Shown: piece after piece, positions 33,376-45,782 of the stretch
Position numbering within the stretch: position 1 is the first letter of the stretch
Layout of the letters: each line of letters begins with the position of its first letter
Assembly: GCA_030340625.1 (NCBI GenBank)
Contig: JAOPHQ010004320.1
Coordinates: 7,501-71,500 of the forward strand
DNA from: Merluccius polli
Taxonomy: Eukaryota > Chordata > Actinopteri > Gadiformes > Merlucciidae
Reading direction: 5' to 3'
DNA length: 64,000 nt
Notes under the pieces: model-generated
The model's input: only the letters and a program-made list of their open reading frames with translations
Told to the model about the DNA's origin: nothing
Database searches by the model: none
Position numbers and translations under genes: made by a program

Positions 33376-34555
33376 ATTGGTGGACTTAGACTATACATTG
33401 ATTTTTAATGAACTTCCAACTTCAGGACATTGACCTACTTCCAACTTCAAAATTGTAGACATGAACCAATTGCTGTTGGTGGACTTAGACTATACATTGA
33501 CTTTTTAACGAACTTCCAACTTCAGGACATTTACCTACTTCCAACTTCCAAATCTACATATGTTCAATGGTGACACTGACAAAAATGACAACTTCCAGAT
33601 TGCAACTTCCAACTTCCAGCTTCCAACTTCCAACTTCCAGCTTCCAGAATCCAACTTCCAACTTCCAAATCTACATATGTTCAATGGTGACACTGACAAA
33701 AATGACAACTTCCAGATTGCAACTTCCAACTTCCAGCTTCCAACTTCCATTTCCAGCTTCCAGAATCCAACTTCCAACTTCCAAATCTACATATGTTCAA
33801 TGGTGACACTGACAAAAATGACAACTTCCAGATTGCAACTTCCAACTTCCAGCTTCCAACTTCCATTTCCAGCTTCCAGAATCCAACTTCCAACTTCCAA
33901 ATCTACATATGTTCAATGGTGACACTCTGACACAACTTCCAACTTCCAAATCTACATATGTTCAATGGTGACACTCTGACAAAACTTCCAACTTCCAAAT
34001 CTACATATGTTCAATGGTGACACTCTGACAAAACTTCCAACTTCCAAATCTACATATGTTCAATGGTGACACTCTGACACAACTTCCAACTTCCAAATCT
34101 ACATATGTTCAATGGTGACACTCTGACAAAACTTCCAACTTCCAAATCTACATATGTTCAATGGTGACACTCTGACAAAACTTCCAACTTCCAAATCTAC
34201 ATATGTTCAATGGTGACACTGACAAAAATGACAACTTCCAGATTGCAACTTCCAGCTTCCAGCTTCCAACTTCCATTTCCAGCTTCCAGAATCCAACTTC
34301 CAACTTCCAAATCTACATATGTTCAATGGTGACACTGACAAAAATGACAACTTCCAGATTGCAACTTCCAACTTCCAGCTTCCAACTTCCATTTCCAACT
34401 TCCAGAATCCAACTTCCAACTTCCAAATCTACATATGTTCAATGGTGACACTCTGACAAAACTTCCAACTTCCAAATCTACATATGTTCAATGGTGACAC
34501 TCTGACAAAACTTCCAACTTCCAAATCTACATATGTTCAATGGTGACTTCCAACT
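33376..34555 (+). repeat. MS49 minisatellite array, forward (Block 2)
   Basis: Begins with two spacer units carrying GGTGGACTTAGACTATACAT, then long variants (from about 33,560) and regular 49-bp copies. Two further long variants start near 34,203 and 34,319. Ends directly in GGTGACTTCCAACTTCCAG, the same abrupt join as at 505-520 in Block 0. Confidence 0.93.
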
Positions 34556-37500
34556 TCCAGATTCGGTACCCCTCTCCTTTTTGGAAGCGGGGCTAAACGA
34601 TGACTGAGTTCTGAAAAGGAGCCATTTCCTCTGCAGGCGCGTTCACCATCCCTAAAATAGCCCAGAGTCTTATTTTGGGGCATTTCTGTCTTTTCATTGT
34701 GGAACGGTAGACACTTCCAGATTGGGTAGGTAAAACTTTGAACCCTTATAACTTTGTGAAAGAAAGGCCTAGAGGCATGAGGCCAAGTGTTTTGGAAAGG
34801 TCTGAATGAGCTCTTCCCAGCATATGTCGTCATCAAGAGATGGCACTAGTTCTTGATATAGATATCAAATTTGGAACACTTTGCGAAACGAAAAGTTAAA
34901 TTGGACTCTGCAGGCGTGTTCGCCATCCCTGAAATAGCCCAGTGTCTTATTTTGGGGCATTTCTGTTGTTTCATTGTGGAATGGTTTTCACTTCCACATT
35001 CGGTACCCCTCTCCTTTTGGAAGCGGGGCTAAACCATGACTGAGTTCTGAAAAGGAGCCATTTCCTCTGCAGGCCCGTTCACCATCCCTAAAATAGCCCA
35101 GAGTCTTATTTTAGGGCATTTCTGTCTTTTCATTGTGGAACGGTAGACACTTCCAGATTGGGTACTCTGCTCATTTTGGAAGGCCTCACTTGACCTATTG
35201 ACATTTGGGAAGCGTTCAACGGTGCCGCTCTGCCATCTTAAGAGGCTGAAGCTCCAAACTTATAGCCAAAGGAGAAGGTTGTTGGTGCTACAACATACCT
35301 CAAGTTTGGACAGAAAAACCATTTCCTTGGCTTTTTACAGAGGGTGAAAGGTGCTTCCAAAAGGCAATATAAGTGAATGGGGAAAACCCTAACCTACTAA
35401 TTTCGTGACCTTTCGAGATAGCGAGTGGTACCAAAACGCATACACGCGTCCCTCTTGTTCCCATGAACGACATATGCGACAGTCGGCCTTTTTCACCCAA
35501 CAGAAAAAAAATTCCTTGTTAAGGTCACTTTTTCTATCAGAACTACTCAGAAGTGTAACCCCCAAGTGCTTCTCGCTCAGCATTTGGGCAAGAGACCAAT
35601 TAAGAGACAGGAAGGTGTCAGCGCCCCGAGACTTGACGAGCTGTTCACAGGGTCTGACTGGGACCTCCACTCCGAATCTCAGCCCTCTGCGACCTCGGGG
35701 TCGCCAACCCTAACCCTAACCCCTCCCCCGAAAAGTCAAATTTTGAACCCTTATAACTTTGTGAAAGAAAGGCCTAGAGGCATGAGGCCAAGTGTTTTGG
35801 AAAGGTCTGAATGAGCTCTTCCCAGCATATGTCATCATCAATAGAAGGCACTATTTCTTGATATAGAAATTACATTTGGAACACTTTGTGAAACGAAAAG
35901 TTAAATTGGACTCTGCAGGCGTGTTCGCCATCCCTGAAATAGCCCAGTGTCTTATTTTGGGGCATTTATGTTGTTTCATTGTGGAATGGTTTTCACTTCC
36001 AGATTCGGTACCCCTCTCCTTTTGGAAGCGGGGCTAAACCATGACTGAGTTCTGAAAAGGAGCCATTCCCTCTGCAGGCGCGTTCACCATCCCTGAAATA
36101 GCCCAGTGTCTTATTTTGGGACATTTCTGTTGTTTCATTGTGGAATGGTAGTCACTTCCAGATTGGGTACTCCGCTCTTTTTGGAAGGCCTCACTTGACC
36201 TATTGACATTTGGGAAGCGTTCAACGGTGCCGCTCTGCCATCTTAAGAGGCTGAAGCTCCAAACTTATAGCCAAAGGAGAAGGTTGTTGGTGCTACAACA
36301 TACCTCAAGTTCGGACAGAAAAACCATTTCCTTGGCTTTTTACAGAGGGTGAAAGGTGCTTCCAAAAGGCAATATAAGTGAATGGGGAAAACGCTAACCT
36401 GCTCATTGTGTGACCTTTCGAGATAGCGAGAGGTTCCAAAACGCATTCACGTGTCCATCTTGTTCCCATGAATGACATATGCGACAGTCTGCCTTTTTCA
36501 CCCAACAGAAATAAAGACATTCCTTGTTTAGTTTCACTTCCAGATTGGGTACTCCGCTCATTTTGGAAGGCCTCACTTGACCTATTGACATTTGGGAAGC
36601 GTTCAACGGTGCCGCTCTGCCATCTTAAGAGGCTGAAGCTCCAAACTTATAGCCAAAGGAGAAGGTTGTTGGTGCTACAACATACCTCAAGTTCGGACAG
36701 AAAAACCATTTCCTTGGCTTTTTACAGAGGGTGAAAGGTGCTTCCAAAAGGCAATATAAGTGATTGGGGAACCCTAACCTACTAATTTCGTGACCTTTCG
36801 AGATAGCGAGAGGTTCCAAAACGCATTCACGTGTCCATCTTGTTCCCATGAACGACATATCCGACAGTCGGCCTTTTCCACCCAACAGAAAAAAAATTCC
36901 CTGTTAAGGTCACTTTTTCCATCAGAACTACTCAGAAGTGTAACCCCCAAGTGCTTCTCGCTCAGCATTTGGTCAAGAGACCAATTAAGAGACAGGAAGG
37001 TGTCAGCGCCCCGAGACTTGACGAGCTGTTCACAGGGTCTGACTGGGACCTCCACTCCGAATCTCAGCCCTCTGGGACCTCAGGGTCGCCAACCCTAACC
37101 CTAACCCCTCCCCCGAAAGGTCAAACTTTGAACCCTTATAACTTTGTGAAGGAAAGGCCTAGAGGAATGAGGCCAAGTGTTTTGGAAAGGTCTGAATGAG
37201 CTCTTTCCAGCACATGTCATCATCAATAGAAGGCACTATTTCTTGATATAGAAATTACATTTGGAACACTTTGTGAAACGAAAAGTTAAATTGGACTCTG
37301 CAGGCATGTTCGCCATCCCTGAAATAGCCCAGTGTCTTATTTTGGGGCATTTCTGTTGTTTCATTGTGGAATGGTTTTCACTTCCAGATTCGGTACCCCT
37401 CTCCTTTTGGAAGCGGGGCTAAACCATGACTGAGTTCTGAAAAGGAGCCATTCCCTCTGCAGGCGCGTTCACCCACCCTGAAATAGCCCAGTGTCTTATT

Positions 37501-40412
37501 TTGGGACATTTCTGTTGTTTCATTGTGGAATGGTAGTCACTTCCAGATTGGGTACTCCGCTCATTTTGGAAGCGGGGATTCAAACTTTCAACTTCCAAAT
37601 CTACACATGTTCAATGGTGACACTCTGACAAAAATTCCAACTTCAGAACATTTACCTACTTCCAACTTCCAAATCTACACATGTTCAATGGTGAGACTAA
37701 CCCTAACCCCTCCCCCGAAAGGTCAAACTTTGAACCCTTATAACTTTGTGAAAGAAAGGCCTAGAGGCATGAGGCCAAGTGTTTTGGAAAGGTCTGAATG
37801 AGCTCTTCCCAGCATATGTCGTCATCAAGAGATGGCACTAGTTCTTGATATAGAAATCAAATTTGGAACACTTTGCGAAACGAAAAGTTAAATTGGACTC
37901 TGCAGGCGTGTTCGCCATCCCTGAAATAGCCCAGTGTCTTATTTTGGGGCATTTCTGTTGTTTCATTATGGAATGGTTTTCACTTCCACATTCGGTACCC
38001 CTCTCCTTTTGGAAGCGGGGCTAAACCATGACTGAGTTCTGAAAATGAGCCATTTCCTCTGCAGGCGCGTTCACCATCCCTAAAATAGCCCAGAGTCTTA
38101 TTTTGGGGCATTTCTGTCTTTTCATTGTGGAACGGTAGACACTTCCAGATTGGGTACTCCGCTCATTTTGGAAGGCCTCACTTGACCTATTGACATTTGG
38201 GAAGCGTTCAACGGTGCCGCTCTGTCATCTTAAGAGGCTGAAGCTCCAAACTTATAGCCAAAGGAGAAGGTTGTTGGTGCTACAACATACCTCAAGTTCG
38301 GACAGAAAAACCATTTCCTTGGCTTTTTACAGAGGGTGAAAGGTGCTTCCAAAAGGCAATATAAGTGAATGGGGAAAACGCTAACCTGCTCATTGTGTGA
38401 CCTTTCGAGATAGCGAGAGGTACCAAAACGCATACACGCGTCCCTCTTGTTCCCATGAACGACATATGCGACAGTCGGCCTTTTTCACCCAACAGAAAAA
38501 AAATTCCTTGTTAAGGTCACTTTTTCTATCAGAACTACTCAAAAGTGTAACCCCCAAGTGCTTCTCGCTCAGCATTTGGGCAAGAGACCAATTAAGAGAC
38601 AGGAAGGTGTCAGCGCCCCGAGACTTGACGAGCTGTTCACAGGGTCTGACTGGGACCTCCACTCCGAATCTCAGCCCTCTGCGACCTCAGGGTCGCCAAC
38701 CCTAACCCTAACCCCTCCCCCGAAAAGTCAAATTCTGAACCCTTATAACTTTGTGAAAGAAAGGCCTAGAGGCATGAGGCCAAGTGTTTTGGAAAGGTCT
38801 GAATGAGCTCTTCCCAGCATATGTCGTCATCAAGAGATGGCACTAGTTCTTGATATAGAAATCAAATTTGGAACACTTTGCGAAACGAAAAGTTAAATTG
38901 GACTCTGCAGGCGTGTTCGCCAACCCTGAAATAGCCCAGTGTCTTATTTTGGGGCATTTCTGTTGTTTCATTGTGGAATTGTTTTCACTTCCAGATTCGG
39001 TACCCCTCTCCTTTTGGAAGCGGGGCTAAACCATGACTGAGTTCTGAAAAGGAGCCATTCCCTCTGCAGGCGCGTTCACCCTCCCTGAAATAGCCCAGTG
39101 TCTTATTTTGGGACATTTCTGTTGTTTCATTGTGGAATGGTAGTCACTTCCAGATTGGGTACTCCGCTCATTTTGGAAGGCCTCACTTGACCTATTGACA
39201 TTTGGGAAGCGTTCAACGGTGCCGCTCTGTCATCTTAAGAGGCTGAAGCTCCAAACTTATAGCCAAAGGAGAAGGTTGTTGGTGCTACAACATACCTCAA
39301 GTTCGGACAGAAAAACCATTTCCTTGGCTTTTTACAGAGGGTGAAAGGTGCTTCCAAAAGGCAATATAAGTGAATGGGGAAAACGCTAACCTGCTCATTG
39401 TGTGACCTTTCGAGATAGCGAGAGGTTCCAAAACGCATTCACGTGTCCATCTTGTTCCCATGAACGACATATGCGACAGTCTGCCTTTTTCACCCAACAG
39501 AAAAAAAGAAATTCCTTGTTTAGTTTCACTTCCAGATTGGGTACTCCGCTCATTTTGGAAGGCCTCATTTGACCTATTGACATTTGGGAAGCGTTCAACG
39601 GTGCCGCTCTGCCATCTTAAGAGGCTGAAGCTCCAAACTTATAGCCAAAGGAGAAGGTTGTTGGTGCTACAACATACCTCAAGTTCGGACAGAAAAACCA
39701 TTTCCTTGGCTTTTTACAGAGGGTGAAAGGTGCTTCCAAAAGGCAATATAAGTGATTGGGGAACCCTAACCTACTAATTTCGTGACCTTTCGAGATAGCG
39801 AGAGGTTCCAAAACGCATTCACGTGTCCATCTTGTTCCCATCAACGACATATCCGACAGTCGGCCTTTTCCACCCAACAGAAAAAAAATTCCCTGTTAAG
39901 GTCACTTTTTCCATCAGAACTACTCAGAAGTGTAGCCCCCAAGTGCTTCTCGCTCAGCATTTGGTCAAGAGACCAATTAAGAGACAGGAAGGTGTCAGCG
40001 CCCCGAGACTTGACGAGCTGTTCACAGGGTCTGACTGGGACCTCCACTCCGAATCTCAGCCCTCTGGGACCTCAGGGTCGCCAACCCTAACCCTAACCCC
40101 TCCCCCGAAAGGTCAAACTTTGAACCCTTATAACTTTGTGAAGGAAAGGCCTAGAGGAATGAGGCCAAGTGTTTTGGAAAGGTCTGAATGAGCTCTTTCC
40201 AGCACATGTCATCATCAATAGAAGGCACTATTTCTTGATATAGAAATTACATTTGGAACACTTTGTGAAACGAAAAGTTCAATTGGACTCTGCAGGCGTG
40301 TTCGCCATCCCTGAAATAGCCCAGTGTCTTATTTTGGGGCATTTCTGTTGTTTCATTGTGGAATGGTACTCACTTCCAGATTCGGTAACCCCTCTCCTTT
40401 TGGAAGCGGGGA
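34556..40412 (+). repeat. Composite subtelomeric unit array (Block 2)
   Basis: Opens with the fused truncated unit, then boxes at 35,706, 37,091, 37,698 (truncated), 38,698 and 40,083; spacings 1385, about 606, about 1000 and 1385. At 37,560-37,700 two minisatellite units run directly into a half telomeric box (GGTGAGACTAACCC), a deletion junction that removed most of a unit. Confidence 0.93.
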
Positions 40413-41002
40413 TTCCAACTTCCAACTTCCAAATCTACACATGTTCAATGGTGACACTCTGACAAAAATTCCAACTTCAGAACATTTACCTACTTCCAAC
40501 TTCCAAATCTACATATGTCCAATGGTGACACTCTGACAAAACTTCCAACTTCCAAATCTACATATGTTCAATGGTGACACTCTGACAAAACTTCCAACTT
40601 CCAAATCTACATATGTTCAATGGTGACACTCTGACAAAACTTCCAACTTCCAAATCTACATATGTTCAATGGTGACACTCTGACAAAACTTCCAACTTCC
40701 AAATCTACATATGTTCAATGGTGACACTCTGACAAAACTTCCAACTTCCAAATCTACATATGTTCAATGATGACACTCTGACAAAACTTCCAACTTCCAA
40801 ATCTACATATGTTCAATGGTGACACTCTGACAAAACTTCCAACTTCCAAATCTACATATGTTCAATGGTGACAACTTCCAGATTGCAACTTCCAACTTCC
40901 ATTTCCAGCTTCCAACTTCCATTTCCAGCTTCCAGAACCAACTTCCAACTTCCAAATCTACATATGTTCAATGGTGACACTCTGACAGAACTTCCAACTT
41001 CC
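40413..41002 (+). repeat. MS49 minisatellite array, forward (Block 2, second)
   Basis: One 81-bp-type unit, about eight regular 49-bp copies and one longer variant. Contains private changes (ATATGTCCAATGG near 40,516, CAATGATGAC near 40,768). Confidence 0.93.
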
Positions 41003-41490
41003 AGATTCGGTACCCCTCTCCTTTTTGGAAGCGGGGCTAAACGATGACTGAGTTCTGAAAAGGAGCCATTTCCTCTGCAGGTGCGTTCACCATCCCTAAC
41101 ATAGCCCAGAGTCTTATTTTGGGGCATTTCTGTCTTTTCATTGTGGAATGGTAGACACTTCCAGATTGGGTAGGTCAAACTTTGAACCCTTATAACTTTG
41201 TGAAAGAAAGGCCTAGAGGCATGAGGCCAAGTGTTTTCGAAAGGTCTGAATGAGCTCTTCCGAGCATATGTCGTCATCAAGAGATGGCACTAGTTCTTGA
41301 TATAGAAATCAAATTTGGAACACTTTGCGAAACGAAAAGTTAAATTGGACTCTGCAGGCGTGTTCGCCATCCCTGAAATAGCCCAGTGTCTTATTTTGGG
41401 GCATTTCTGTTGTTTCATTGTGGAATGGTTTTCACTTCCAGATTCGGTAACCCCTCTCCTTTTGGAGGAGATTCCAACTTCCAACTTCAC
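41003..41490 (+). repeat. Truncated composite unit before the AT-rich spacer (Block 2)
   Basis: Ends GGAGGAGATTCC like Block 0. Confidence 0.85.
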
Positions 41491-41908
41491 ATGTTCAATT
41501 TTTATACTAACAGTTTTTTTTAAATGGATTATAAAGAAGATTGTTTTATATTCATGCTTTTGTTATTTTTGTTGTGTATGCAAAAAACGGGAAATAACGG
41601 GAGTGTCAGATAGGGACTCCTAGATGTTTAAACACTGGGTATTTATTGGTGTCTTTTGTTGGTTGTTATAGTCACTGGATTTTCTTTTCATGTTTTTTTC
41701 GTTAACGCAACAATCTTGACAATTGTTAAATGTGTGAGTGCATTGTCAGACTTTTGTTTGTACAAAGTTTTTGTTCTTTCAACTTTTATAGATTGTTGTT
41801 CAAGTGTCAGTACTACAGTTCACTAAGTCTTATCACTGAGTTTGTGTTAGATGGTTAACGACAAAATATGTAGAGAAAAAAATGGCATTCCTGATAACAG
41901 TGTTGTTC
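41491..41908. other. AT-rich spacer (Block 2)
   Basis: Homologue of 10,289-10,703, with the same ~35-bp deletion after ACTAACAG. Confidence 0.85.
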
Positions 41909-42047
41909 AATGGTGACACTCTGACAAAAATGACAACTTCCAACTTCAGGACATTTCTACTTCCAACTTCCAAATCTACACATGTTCAATGGTGACACTC
42001 TGACAAAAATGACAACTTCCAACTTCAGGACACATATAGCTACTTCC
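41909..42047 (+). repeat. Short 81-bp minisatellite stretch (Block 2)
   Basis: Two MS49-derived units with the TTCAGGACA insert. Confidence 0.9.
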
Positions 42048-42440
42048 AACTTCCAAATTGTAGACATGAACCGATTGCTGAGTGTATGAATACATTTTGA
42101 ATTAGCTTCCAAATCGCTGATGTTTGGTTTTAACATGGTACACTACTGCCCCTAGAGTTTTCCGAATTTTACTTCCAAATCCAGACATTCATTTTTTTCG
42201 ACTCAGTGGTGCCCCCTTTTGCATGGGAGTTCGATTTTCCAAATTCCAAATTCAGCTTCCAACTTCCATCTTCCATCTTCCAACTTCCATTTACAACTTC
42301 CAGATTCCAACTTCCAAGTTCCGAATCTACATATGTTCAATGGTGGCACTTAGACAAAAATTCCAAAATGGACAGTGTACGGTGGGGGTGAATTTGGGCT
42401 TTCCAAATCGGCTATACAAACCCATGTTAAATCGGCTCCA
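42048..42440 (+). repeat. Right-edge segment of Block 2
   Basis: Matches the other right edges and retains CCAAATTGTAGACATG like Block 0. TGGTGCCCCCTTTTGC near 42,208 corresponds to the CTCF-like TGGTGCCCCCTG of Block 0. Confidence 0.88.
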
Positions 42441-42533
42441 AACCCTAACCCTAACCCTAACCCTAACCCAAATCGGCTATACAAACCCATGTTAAATCGG
42501 CTCCTAACCCTAACCCTAACCCTAACCCTAACC
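42441..42533. repeat. ITS with duplicated block-edge fragment
   Basis: CCCTAA repeats interrupted at about 42,470-42,503 by a second copy of the last 34 bp of the block (AAATCGGCTATACAAACCC to AAATCGGCTCC), then CCCTAA again. A local tandem slip across an ITS. Confidence 0.92.
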
Positions 42534-42893
42534 CTAAACACTTAGGAAAATTTTCGTCACATCATATGACATGATACTTTTTGGAATAACTCCGGAACTA
42601 TATGTCCCATATGGGAGGTTGAGGTATCCACGGATGCGCCTTCCCAAGACGCTTCTATGCATACCAGAACAATGTATCTAGCACTTTCCTATCTCGAGTT
42701 ATTCCCGATAGTATCACTTCGAAAATGGTGATTTTTCTATCTCGGGAACCGTAAGTCCTAGAACCTTGGGGATGGTTCCAAACTGTCCGGAACGGCCTAC
42801 AAAGTGGGCATAGAAAGTGGTTTGAAGTCGATCGGACTTACCGTTCTCGAGTTATTCCCGATAGTATCACTTCGAGTGGTTTTCATCCCCATA
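42534..42893 (+). repeat. E1 element, hybrid of two subfamilies (S3)
   Basis: The only E1 between Blocks 2 and 3. Its 5' part has the S1 signature (TCCCATATGGGAGG, TATCCACGGATG). Its middle has the S2 signature (CTTCTATG, ATACCAGAAC, ATGTATCTAGCAC). CTACAAAGTGGG near 42,797 matches only the fragment at 14,321-14,459. Confidence 0.92.
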
Positions 42894-42922
42894 CCTAACC
42901 CTAACCCTAACCCTAACCCTAA
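42894..42922. repeat. ITS at left boundary of Block 3
   Basis: Four to five CCCTAA repeats before the TTAGGG switch at 42,923. Confidence 0.95.
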
Positions 42923-43195
42923 TTAGGGTTTGAACCCTAACCTCAGTCTGATTTTGGAAGGTGGAATTTGGAAGTTGGAAGTTTAGGGGCTGATTTTGGA
43001 AGGTATTTTTCATAAATTTCCAGAAAGGTTACAGTACAAAAGGTTAGGGTTTAAGGTTAGGGTTCGTCAACCCTAACCCTAGAAAAATATTTTCAAAACT
43101 CTGTCATTTGTTTCCTTTGAGTTATAGTGTTTTGAAAAAACGTTGCAATTCCACCAATGACCATGCAAAATTCGGGGGCGCTAGTCCAAATCTTT
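42923..43195 (+). repeat. Left-edge segment of Block 3
   Basis: Homologous to 17,244-17,515 and 31,587-31,858, with the telomeric hairpin at 43,055-43,078. Private GAAGTTTAGGGGC instead of GAAGTTGAGGGGC. Confidence 0.88.
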
Positions 43196-43640
43196 ATTTG
43201 GAAGTTGGAAGTTGGAAGTTGGAAGTGCCTTTAATTTGGAAGTGGATTTTTCACCACCAGGGGGCAGATGGATTTTATGCTGAATTTGGAAGTTAGAAGT
43301 GCCTTTAATTTGGAAGTGGATTGAACATATGTAGATTTGGAAGTTGGAAGTTGTCATTTTTGTCAGAGTGTCACCATTGAACATATGTAGATTTGGAAGT
43401 TGGAAGTAGGTAAATGTCCTGAATTTGGAAGTTGGAAGTGCCTTTAATTTGGAAGTGGATTGAACATATGTAGATTTGGAAGTTGGAAGTTGTCATTTTT
43501 GTCAGAGTGTCACCATTGAACATATGTAGATTTGGAAGTTGGAAGTAGGTAAATGTCCTGAAGTTGGAAGTTGGAAGTTTTGTCAGAGTGTCACCATTGA
43601 ACATGTGTAGATTTGGAAGTTGGAAGTTGTCATTTTTGTA
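43196..43640 (-). repeat. MS49 minisatellite array, reverse (Block 3)
   Basis: Same order and length as Block 1's reverse array, with the CTCF-like motif at 43,254-43,267. Confidence 0.92.
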
Positions 43641-43899
43641 ACATTAATAATAATCACACATTAGTCATATTTTTATGAAGTCATTTATTAAAAATTATAA
43701 ACAATATTAAAAATATTAAGGTTCAGGTCCAGCAAAGGATGACACAAGTGTGACGGCTTCATCACTCTCATCGGTGTCACTGATTTCCATCTCAACCTCA
43801 CTCTCTCCATTATGGACCATGTCAATAACATCCCGCACACTGTATCGCGGCTCTCTCCTTGCTGGTGGCATTCTGAAAATAAAATATCAATTAATTAAC

Positions 43900-43950
<51 letters not shown>

Positions 43951-44108
43951 TTATATATTGTAGTACATAACCTGAAGGAATAGATAGGGTGGTGGACCAA
44001 GTGCTCAGGGTAGAAATGCTTTCCAGGCAGACAATACTGTCTGCCTGGTAAGTCGCTTTGGACAAAAGCGTCTGCTAAATTCCCTACATGTAAATGTAAA
44101 TGCGTGTA

Positions 44109-44144
<36 letters not shown>

Positions 44145-44335
44145 GTATTGAGACTCACTGTCTGTTATGTTTTGTATGGAAAGAGACAAGAGAATGTTTT
44201 CAAAAGAAATGTTTTCTAAAATATGATCAATAATGTGTAAACCATCAACATGGAGAATATAGAAGGGGGATATAAAACTAAAAGATGGCTTTGGGTTTCA
44301 GATACATTTTCTGATGTATTATTGATTTATTTTTG
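43641..44335. mobile_element. AT-rich segment with ORF fragment and LINE2/SINE tail (Block 3)
   Basis: As in Block 1, with the same 3' deletion joining TTTATTTTTGA to CCTACTTCC. It keeps the ~15-17 bp next to the hairpin that Block 1 lost. (TA)n at 43,903-43,947; LINE2-type stem CGCTTT/AAAGCG at 44,054-44,070. Confidence 0.65.
43716..43871 (-). CDS. Short ORF, possible terminal exon (Block 3 copy)
   Basis: Open 51-codon copy of the ORF at 18,037-18,192, starting MPPARREPRYSVRDV and reading SDTDESDEA where Block 1 has SDTAESDEA. Same acceptor-like TTTTATTTTCAG before the ATG and same AATAAA after the stop. No upstream exon is identifiable, so translation is doubtful. Confidence 0.35.
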   Translation of the reverse strand: MPPARREPRYSVRDVIDMVHNGESEVEMEISDTDESDEAVTLVSSFAGPEP

Positions 44336-45782
44336 ACCTACTTCCAAATTCAAAATTGTAGACATGAACCAATTGCTGTTGGTGGACTTAGACTATACAT
44401 TGATTTTTAATGAACTTCAGGACATTTACCTAATTCCAACTTCCAAATCTACATATGTTCAATGGTGACACTGACAAAAATGACAACTTCCAGATTGCAA
44501 CTTCCAACTTCCAGCTTCCAACTTCCATTTCCAGCTTCCAGAATCCAACTTCCAACTTCCAAATCTACATATGTTCAATGGTGACACTCTGACAAAACTT
44601 CCAACTTCCAAATCTACATATGTTCAATGGTGACACTCTGACAAAACTTCCAACTTCCAAATCTACATATGTTCAATGGTGACACTCTGACAAAACTTCC
44701 AACTTCCAAATCTACATATGTTCAATGGTGACACTGACAAAAATGACAACTTCCAGATTGCAACTTCCAACTTCCAGCTTCCAACTTCCATTTCCAGCTT
44801 CCAGAATCCAACTTCCAACTTCCAAATCTACATATGTTCAATGGTGACACTGACAAAAATGACAACTTCCAGATTGCAACTTCCAACTTCCAGCTTCCAA
44901 CTTCCATTTCCAGCTTCCAGAATCCAACTTCCAACTTCCAAATCTACATATGTTCAATGGTGACACTGACAAAAATGACAACTTCCAGATTGCAACTTCC
45001 AACTTCCAGCTTCCAACTTCCATTTCCAGCTTCCAGAATCCAACTTCCAACTTCCAAATCTACATATGTTCAATGTTGACACTCTGACAAAACTTCCAAC
45101 TTCCAAATCTACATATGTTCAATGGTGACACTCTGACAAAACTTCCAACTTCCAAATCTACATATGTTCAATGGTGACACTCTGACAAAACTTCCAACTT
45201 CCAAATCTACATATGTTCAATGGTGACACTCTGACAAAACTTCCAACTTCCAAATCTACATATGTTCAATGGTGACACTCTGACAAAACTTCCAACTTCC
45301 AAATCTACATATGTTCAATGGTGACACTCTGACAGAACTTCCAACTTCCAGATTCGGTACCCCTCTCCTTTTTGGAAGCGGGGATTCCAACTTCCAACTT
45401 CCAAATCTACACATGTTCAATGGTGACACTCTGACAAAAATGACAACTTCCAGATTGCAACTTCCAACTTCCATTTCCAGCTTCCAACTTCCATTTCCAG
45501 AATCCAACTTCCAACTTCCAAATCTACATATGTTCAATGGTGACACTGACAAAAATGACAACTTCCAGATTGCAACTTCCAACTTCCAGCTTCCAACTTC
45601 CATTTCCAGCTTCCAGAATCCAACTTCCAACTTCCAAATCTACATATGTTCAATGGTGACACTCTGACAAAACTTCCAACTTCCAAATCTACATATGTTC
45701 AATGGTGACACTCTGACACAACTTCCAACTTCCAAATCTACATATGTTCAATGGTGACACTCTGACAGAACTTCCAACTTCC
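44336..45782 (+). repeat. MS49 minisatellite array, forward (Block 3)
   Basis: Parallel to 18,625-20,116, including the long-variant pair spaced 116 bp (44,718 and 44,834), the private CAATGTTGAC unit and the island of composite sequence near 45,350-45,385. One 49-bp copy fewer before the long variants. Confidence 0.93.
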
